A DNA stretch of 6,145 nucleotides from Campylobacterales bacterium. GTDB taxonomy: Bacteria > Campylobacterota > Campylobacteria > Campylobacterales > QNZT01. The stretch is from positions 1-6,145 of the forward strand of contig JALSQA010000473.1 in NCBI GenBank assembly GCA_026985685.1. The letters run 5' to 3'. Below, one piece after another: positions 4,887 to 6,145 of the stretch. How positions within the stretch are numbered: the stretch's first letter is position 1; the number at the start of each line of letters is the position of its first letter. The notes beneath the pieces were generated by a model. That model searched no databases. It was not told the DNA's origin and saw only the letters and a program-made list of their open reading frames with translations. Made by a program: the position numbers and the translations under genes.

Positions 4887-6145
4887 TTATGTTGTTTCAT
4901 AAAAATATATTTCTTCTTCTCTTAGATAACACAGATAGGCTTTTACAGGCATTTTGGTGATCGCTTCTATGGCTTTTTTATAATGTCTTACCTGGGTTTT
5001 GTGTTCGCTTCTTAGTTCATGTGAACTTTTATAATCTACTATAACATAGTGATCATTTTTTTGTATTAGCAAGTCTATTTGTTTACGCTCTTTTTTATAA
5101 ATCATTGGTTGCTCTTTTGTGATAGAACCTTTACATAGCTCTTTAAAAGTAGTATCATTCAATAGTCTTTCAACTCTATCTTTAATCTTTTCACAATCTC
5201 CATCTTTTAGCTGCATTTCATAACGGTTTTTCATCGCCCAGTATGCATGATCTATCTTTTCTATATTGAAGTTTTCAATAATCTCTAACATATAGTGCAT
5301 TGCTATTCCAAAATTGATGGCATATATGTTGTGATCAGATTCTATTTGGGACTGGAGTTTATTCTCTTGCAAGCCTAGACGTTGTTTTTTGTATATAAGT
5401 TTAGGTGTTTGGGTGTTAGTTTCGGTTTTTTTGTCTGCTTTTACCTCTCCTTTTTCATATGTATCAAGTCCAAGTATTCCAAAAGCAGATGCTTCTTCTT
5501 TTTGACATATTATGAGAGAATCTTTTGCTCTGGTGAATGCTACATACAAAACATTTAGTTCATCTTCATGTGTGAGTTGTTTCTCTTTTTCTATGGCGTT
5601 TTTATAAGTGTGATCAACACAATCTCGTTTTGATGTTCTGACAAATATCTCTTTTAATGTTATTTCATCATAAGAAAATATCAATGTTGAACGATCTGGT
5701 GATTTTTTTGTAAATCTATCTGCAACTATGATATGTTTAAATTCTAAACCTTTGGATTTGTGTACGGTTAGGATTTTGATGCCTTCACTCTTTTTTGCTG
5801 GTGAATCTACATTGATACTTTCACTTTCAAACAAAAATGACTCTATATCTTTATAATTTGATGCAATTTCTAAAAGTTTTAGAATATTTGTATCTTCCCC
5901 TGGTAGGTCAAAAGTTGAGATAATTTGTTTGATAAGCTGTGGGAGGGGAGTGTATGTATGAAAATCTTTAAAATCAATCTCACTATCCCATGATAGACCA
6001 ATTTTTGTTAAAAAGTTTGCTTTAGAGACTTCTTTTTTAAAATAGAGATATTTTAAAAGTTCTATTATTGCAGAAACCATAGGTGTATTTATCAATTTTT
6101 GTGTAGTTTGGGTTGTGATTTTTAGTGTTGGGTCTTTTTGTAAAA
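4887..6145 (-). CDS. addA: AddA/RecB-type helicase-nuclease, C-terminal part (5' end outside window)
   Basis: Subunit of a double-strand-break resection enzyme: an SF1A helicase fused to a PD-(D/E)XK nuclease that trims DNA ends before RecA loading. The frame stays open to the right edge (first full codon at 6143), and the TTG at 6095 is internal, so only about 418 C-terminal residues of a protein usually near 900 are visible. Counting from that TTG: helicase motif V TVHKSKGLEF (110-119), motif VI LYVAFTRAKD (183-192), a low-similarity linker (200-255), then the nuclease domain. The nuclease has His267 in GIAMHYMLE, Asp341 (QIDLL), Asp354 and Lys356 (VDYKS), and QVRHY (368-372) as the QxxxY motif. 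All nuclease residues are present, so it should be catalytic. The lack of long RecB-specific segments favours AddA; its AddB partner is not in the window. Confidence 0.9.
   Translation of the reverse strand, partial: LQKDPTLKITTQTTQKLINTPMVSAIIELLKYLYFKKEVSKANFLTKIGLSWDSEIDFKDFHTYTPLPQLIKQIISTFDLPGEDTNILKLLEIASNYKDIESFLFESESINVDSPAKKSEGIKILTVHKSKGLEFKHIIVADRFTKKSPDRSTLIFSYDEITLKEIFVRTSKRDCVDHTYKNAIEKEKQLTHEDELNVLYVAFTRAKDSLIICQKEEASAFGILGLDTYEKGEVKADKKTETNTQTPKLIYKKQRLGLQENKLQSQIESDHNIYAINFGIAMHYMLEIIENFNIEKIDHAYWAMKNRYEMQLKDGDCEKIKDRVERLLNDTTFKELCKGSITKEQPMIYKKERKQIDLLIQKNDHYVIVDYKSSHELRSEHKTQVRHYKKAIEAITKMPVKAYLCYLREEEIYFYETT

Noticed and set aside
6093..6095. TTG at 6095 as the start of a short nuclease protein
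   Set aside because: The frame continues without a stop to the right edge, and the visible part begins in mid-helicase. The gene is cut by the window, not truncated in the genome.
1..6145. Mobile elements, CRISPR arrays, tRNA or rRNA genes, defence or toxin-antitoxin systems
   Set aside because: No repeat-spacer pattern, transposase, integrase or structured RNA gene was seen. The region is compact core genome with uniform base composition by eye.

Overview
The window reads as a chromosomal core segment of an AT-rich Campylobacterota (Epsilonproteobacteria) genome, probably a free-living Sulfurimonas/Sulfurovum-type relative. The basis is the recA-eno gene pair followed by a short membrane/coiled-coil protein and an AMIN-domain exported protein, an order I recall from Helicobacter and Campylobacter. 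The RecA sequence also resembles Helicobacter RecA closely. The genus cannot be fixed by eye.

Layout. Bases 1-1087 (+) hold the 3' part of a CPA2/Kef-type monovalent cation:proton antiporter, cut by the left edge. Everything else lies on the minus strand. Read in the direction of transcription, from right to left: the C-terminal part of an AddA/RecB-type helicase-nuclease (6145-4887, cut by the right edge); a 43-bp gap with a -10-like box and short direct repeats; a soluble coiled-coil protein of unknown function (4843-4346); a gap with a near-perfect palindrome and a good sigma70-type promoter; then recA (4266-3241), eno (3237-1969), an FtsB/DivIC-like small membrane protein (1969-1673) and an AMIN-domain exported protein (1680-1063). 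The last gene runs tail to tail into the antiporter, with a 25-bp overlap of coding ends.

How the genes fit together. recA to the AMIN gene look like one transcription unit: the gaps are 3 bp, then a 1-nt TAATG overlap, then an 8-nt overlap. The unit mixes recombination (RecA), glycolysis/gluconeogenesis (enolase), probable cell division (FtsB-like) and a periplasmic, possibly peptidoglycan-binding protein. The upstream AddA-type nuclease-helicase would prepare double-strand ends for RecA loading, so the two repair genes are functionally related although a coiled-coil gene and a promoter separate them.

Nothing mobile, no CRISPR and no RNA gene was seen. No stretch over 300 bp lacks a gene. 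I did not find a convincing novel system. The best leads are the coiled-coil gene, the FtsB-like protein inside the recA-eno operon, and the signals in the two short intergenic gaps.
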